A stretch of 64,000 bases of DNA, from NCBI RefSeq assembly GCF_051020985.1, contig NW_027475133.1, positions 6,262,001 through 6,326,000 on the forward strand, written 5' to 3'. The number at the start of each line of letters is the position of its first letter. The first letter of the stretch is position 1. This document shows positions 61,511 through 64,000 of this stretch, piece after piece. The notes under the pieces are model-generated. The model saw only the letters and a program-made list of their open reading frames with translations, had not been told where the DNA came from and ran no database searches. The position numbers were made by a program, and so were the translations under genes. Origin of the DNA: Nomia melanderi. Taxonomy: Eukaryota > Arthropoda > Insecta > Hymenoptera > Halictidae.

Positions 61511-64000
61511 CGGAACACCAGGGACCGAGAAAACCACCGTCTCATGGGGCCGGACACTCAGGGTCAGTGAAAAATCCAATATATATCTGCTGATATCTCC
61601 GGTGCTATTACAGATAGCGCAATAGATCAAAGTGCATTGTCTGTACGAGGCCCTGGCGCATGAATCTGTGCAGCGGGAACGACCTCGGACCACCAGGGGC
61701 CGAAAAAACCACAGTCTCATGGGGCCGGACACTCAGGGTCAAAGTAAAATGCAATATATATCTGGTGATATCTCGGGTGCTATTACAGATAACGCAATAA
61801 ATGAAAGTGCATTGTCTGTACGAGGCCCTGGCGCATGAATCTGTGCAGCGGGAACGACCTCGGACCACCAGGGTCCGAGAAAACCACTGTCTCATGGGGC
61901 CGCACACTCAGGGTCAGAGAAAAATCGAATATATACCTGGTGATATCTCGGGTGCTATTAGAGATAGCGCAATAAACCAAAGTGAATTATCTGCAGGAGG
62001 CCCTCGCGCATGAATGTGTGCAACGGGAACGACCTCGGACCACCAGGGGCCGAGAAAACCACCGTCTCATGGGGCAGGACACTCAGGGTCAGTTTAAAAT
62101 CCAATATATATCTGGTGATATCTCGGGTGCTATTACAGATAGCGCAATAAATCAAAGTGCACTGTCCGTAGGAGACCCTGGCGCATGAACCTGTGCAGCG
62201 GGAACGACCTCGGACCACCAGGGGCCGAGAAAACGACCGTCTCATGGGGCCGGACTCTGAGGGTCAGTGAGAAATCCAATATATATCTGGTGATATCTCG
62301 GGTGCTATTACAGATAGCGCAATAAATCAAAGTGCATTGTCTGTAGGAGGCCCCGGCGCATGAACCTGTGCAGCGGGAACGTCCTCGGACCTCCAGGGGC
62401 CGAGACAACGACCGTCTCATGGGGCCGGACACTCAGGGTCAGGGTAAAATCCAATATATATCTGGTGATATATCGGGTGCTATTAGAGATAGCGCAATAA
62501 GCCAAAGGGAATTATCTGCAGGAGGCCCTGGCGCATGAATCTGTGCAACGGGAACGACCTCGGACCACCAGGGGCCGAAAAATCCACAGTCTCATGGGGC
62601 CGGACACTCAGGGTCAGGGAAAAATCCAATATATATCTGGTGATATCTTGGGCGCTATTAGAGATAGCGTAATAAACCAAAGTGAATTATCTGCAGGAGG
62701 CCCTGGGGCAAGAATCTGTGCAGCGGGAACGACCTCGGACCACCAGGGGCCGAGACAACAACCGTCTCATGGGGCCGGACACTCAGGGTCAGGGGAAAAT
62801 CCAATATATATCAGGTGATATCTCGGGTGCTATTACAGATAGAGCAATAAATCAAAGTGCATTGTCTGTAGGAGGCCCTGGCGCATGAATCTGTGCAGCG
62901 GGAACGACCTAGGACCACCAGGGGCCGAGAAAACTACAGTCTCATGGTGCCGCACACTCAGGGTCAGGGGAAAATCCAATATACATCTGGTGATATCTCG
63001 GGTGCTATTAGAGATAGCGCAATAAACCAAGGTGAATTATCTGCAGGAGGCCCTGGCGCATGAATCTGTCCAACGGGAACGACCCCGGACCACCAGGGGC
63101 CGAGAAAACGACAGTCTCAAGGGGCCGGACACTCAGGGTCAGGGGAAAATCCAATATATATCTGGTGATATCTCGGGTGCTATTACAGATAGCGCAATAA
63201 ATCAAAGTGCATTGTCTGTAGGAGGCCCTGGCGCATGAATCTGTGCAGCGGGAACGACCTCGGACCACCAGGGGCCGAGAAAACCACAGTCTCATGGGGC
63301 CGGACACTCAGGGTCAGGGGAAAATCCAATATATATCTGGTGATATCTCGGGTGCTATTACAGATAGAACAATAAATCAAAGTGCATTGTCTGTAGGAGG
63401 CCCTGGCGCATGAATCTGTGCAGCGGGAACAACCTCCGACCACCAGGGGCCGAGAAAACGACCGTCTCATGGGGCCGGACGCTCAGGGTCAGTGAAAAAT
63501 CCAATATATATCTGGTGATATCTCGGGTGCTATTAGAGATAGCGCAATAAACCAAAGTGAATTATCTGCAGGAGGCCCTGGCGCATGAATCTGTGCAACG
63601 GGAACGACCTCGGACCACCAGGGGCCGAGAAAACCACAGTCTCATGGGGCCGGATACACAGGGTCAGGGGAAAATCCAATATAGATCTGGTGATATCTCG
63701 GGTGCTATTACAGATAGCGCAATAAATCATAGTGCATTGTCTGTAGGAGGCCCTGGCGCATGAATCTGGTCAGCGGGAACGACCTCAGACCACCAGCGGC
63801 CGAGAAAACCACTTTCTCATGGGGCCGGACACTCAGGGTCGGGGAAAAATCCAATATATATCTGGTGATATCTCGGGTGCTATTAGAGATAGCGCAATAA
63901 ACCAAAGTGAATTGTCTGCAGGAGGCCCTGGCGCATGAATCTGTGCAGCGGGAACGATCTCGGACCATCAGGGGCCGAGACATCCACCGTCTCATGGGGC
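61511..64000 (+). repeat. Subregion: closing monomers resembling the window start
   Basis: This subregion includes AAGCCAAAGGGAATT near 62.50 kb, and a terminal series (AATATAGATCT, then AAATCATAGTGC, then CCAGCGGCCGAG, then GGGCCGAGACATCCACC) in the same order as at about 3.48-3.80 and 4.88-5.20 kb. The last unit is cut by the window edge. Confidence 0.8.

Larger units (their letters stand above)
369..62513. repeat. AAGCCAAAGGGAATT variant confined to both window ends
   Basis: Seven units carry AATAAGCCAAAGGGAATT in place of AATAAACCAAAGTGAATT, near 369, 2997, 4746, 7026, 9478, 59876 and 62499. None was seen from 9.5 to 59.8 kb. The preceding CTCGGGCGCTATT change accompanies most of them. 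Confidence 0.8.
1729..63688. repeat. AGATCT (BglII-type) variant at 17 monomers
   Basis: ATATATATCTGG becomes ATATAGATCTGG in 17 units. Sites begin near 1729, 3480, 4880, 36037, 44608, 46708, 46883, 47408, 47933, 49508, 51958, 53183, 53358, 54233, 54758, 57383 and 63683. None was seen between 4.9 and 36.0 kb. Confidence 0.8.
1..64000 (+). repeat. 175-bp satellite DNA tandem array (whole window)
   Basis: The same 175-bp unit recurs head to tail about 366 times with no interruption and no inversion. Landmarks CTATTA, AATAAA, GGCGCATGAATCTGTG, CCAGGGGCCGAG, CCGGACACTCAGGGTCAG, ATATATCTGG and GATATCTCGGGTG appear once per unit in fixed order. Unit starts fall at 1 + 175n, drifting to +11 by 14.04 kb and settling at +4 from 39.46 kb because of rare 1-2 bp indels. 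No unique sequence lies between units, and both array ends are outside the window. The role is inferred only from organisation: structural or heterochromatic satellite, possibly centromeric. I do not recognise the monomer as a named family. Reading frames through it are not genes: 175 is not a multiple of 3, so the frame changes every unit. Confidence 0.99.

Noticed and set aside
1..64000. Hundreds of reading frames of 60-100 codons on both strands
   Set aside because: They recur every 175 bp with the same translations, stop at the TAATAG that is the complement of CTATTA, mostly begin at GTG or TTG, and shift frame each unit because 175 is not a multiple of 3. They are by-products of low stop density in the monomer.
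1..64000. CENP-B box in the monomer
   Set aside because: Neither CGGG of the consensus (GCAGCGGG, CTCGGG) has the required A and TTCG at the right spacing, and the divergent block's ATTCGGAATCCG also fails at the A. I checked the consensus and main variants, not every unit.
1..64000. CRISPR array
   Set aside because: Units are contiguous and similar along their whole length. There are no short repeats with unique spacers and no cas genes.
1..64000. 5S rDNA, tRNA-derived SINE or other RNA gene repeat
   Set aside because: No A-box/B-box pair or recognisable rRNA motif was seen in the consensus on either strand.
1..64000. Telomeric repeats or a transposon insertion inside the array
   Set aside because: No TTAGGG- or TTTAGGG-type run, no terminal inverted repeats, target-site duplications or non-satellite stretch. 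Even the most divergent 47-bp block keeps unit length and alignment.
1..64000. Strict dimeric (350-bp) organisation of A and B units
   Set aside because: A and B alternate in places, but runs of the same type (for example several A-like units near 12.9-13.4 kb) and many recombinants break the pattern.

Overview
The whole window is one uninterrupted tandem satellite array. A 175-bp monomer is repeated head to tail about 366 times, always in the same orientation, from the first base to the last. No protein-coding gene, RNA gene, transposon or unique sequence could be supported. This organisation indicates a eukaryotic heterochromatic array, of the kind found in centromeric, pericentromeric or subtelomeric blocks. 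The species cannot be read from the sequence, and I do not recognise the monomer as a named satellite family.

The monomer (phase used here: unit 1 begins at base 1 with CTATTACAGATAG) is about 53% GC and sharply bipartite. Unit positions 41-140 are about 65% GC and the remaining 75 bp about 36% GC. It carries two short dyads (GCTAT/ATAGC and CTCGG/CCGAG), a longer imperfect inverted pair (GGCCCTGG/CCAGGGGCC), an ATATATAT tract, AATAAA and an EcoRV-type GATATC. Eight CpGs remain per consensus unit (observed/expected about 0.67). Two haplotypes of the first 40 bp, A and B, differ at five linked sites (7, 23, 31, 35, 40), and recombinants between them are common. Substitutions are frequent, but length is almost invariant. 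I find 16 phase-changing indels of 1-2 bp in 64 kb, reducing to about nine independent events, and none from about 39.46 kb to the end.

Layout: 1-3.48 kb mixed monomers; 3.48-10.86 kb higher-order repeats with blocks recurring after 8, 12 and 13 monomers; 11.5-12.9 kb a 701-bp (4-mer) tandem duplication; 12.9-15.2 kb a block recurring at 26.0-27.8 kb minus exactly three monomers; 16.2-18.2 kb an 8-mer duplication; 20.95-25.2 kb a near-perfect 2,099-bp (12-mer) tandem duplication; 27.8-45.4 kb long-range duplications at 6.47, 7.0 and 8.57 kb; 47.6-50.8 kb a near-perfect 1,575-bp (9-mer) tandem duplication; 53.6-55.6 kb another 8-mer; 57.7-61.5 kb a 14-mer (2,450-bp) duplication; and 61.5-64 kb monomers that again resemble the first 10 kb.

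Marker variants divide the array into nested zones. A 47-bp divergent block (about 20 substitutions, no gap) replaces the normal segment in 14 monomers, only between 20.7 and 50.6 kb. A GCGTATTAATC variant occurs in 12 monomers, only between 28.9 and 60.3 kb. Variants shared by the first 10 kb and the last 5 kb are absent between. This suggests (inference) that the middle expanded inside an older array by in-register unequal exchange. Apparent open reading frames are by-products of the repeat: they recur every 175 bp, shift frame each unit and mostly begin at GTG or TTG.
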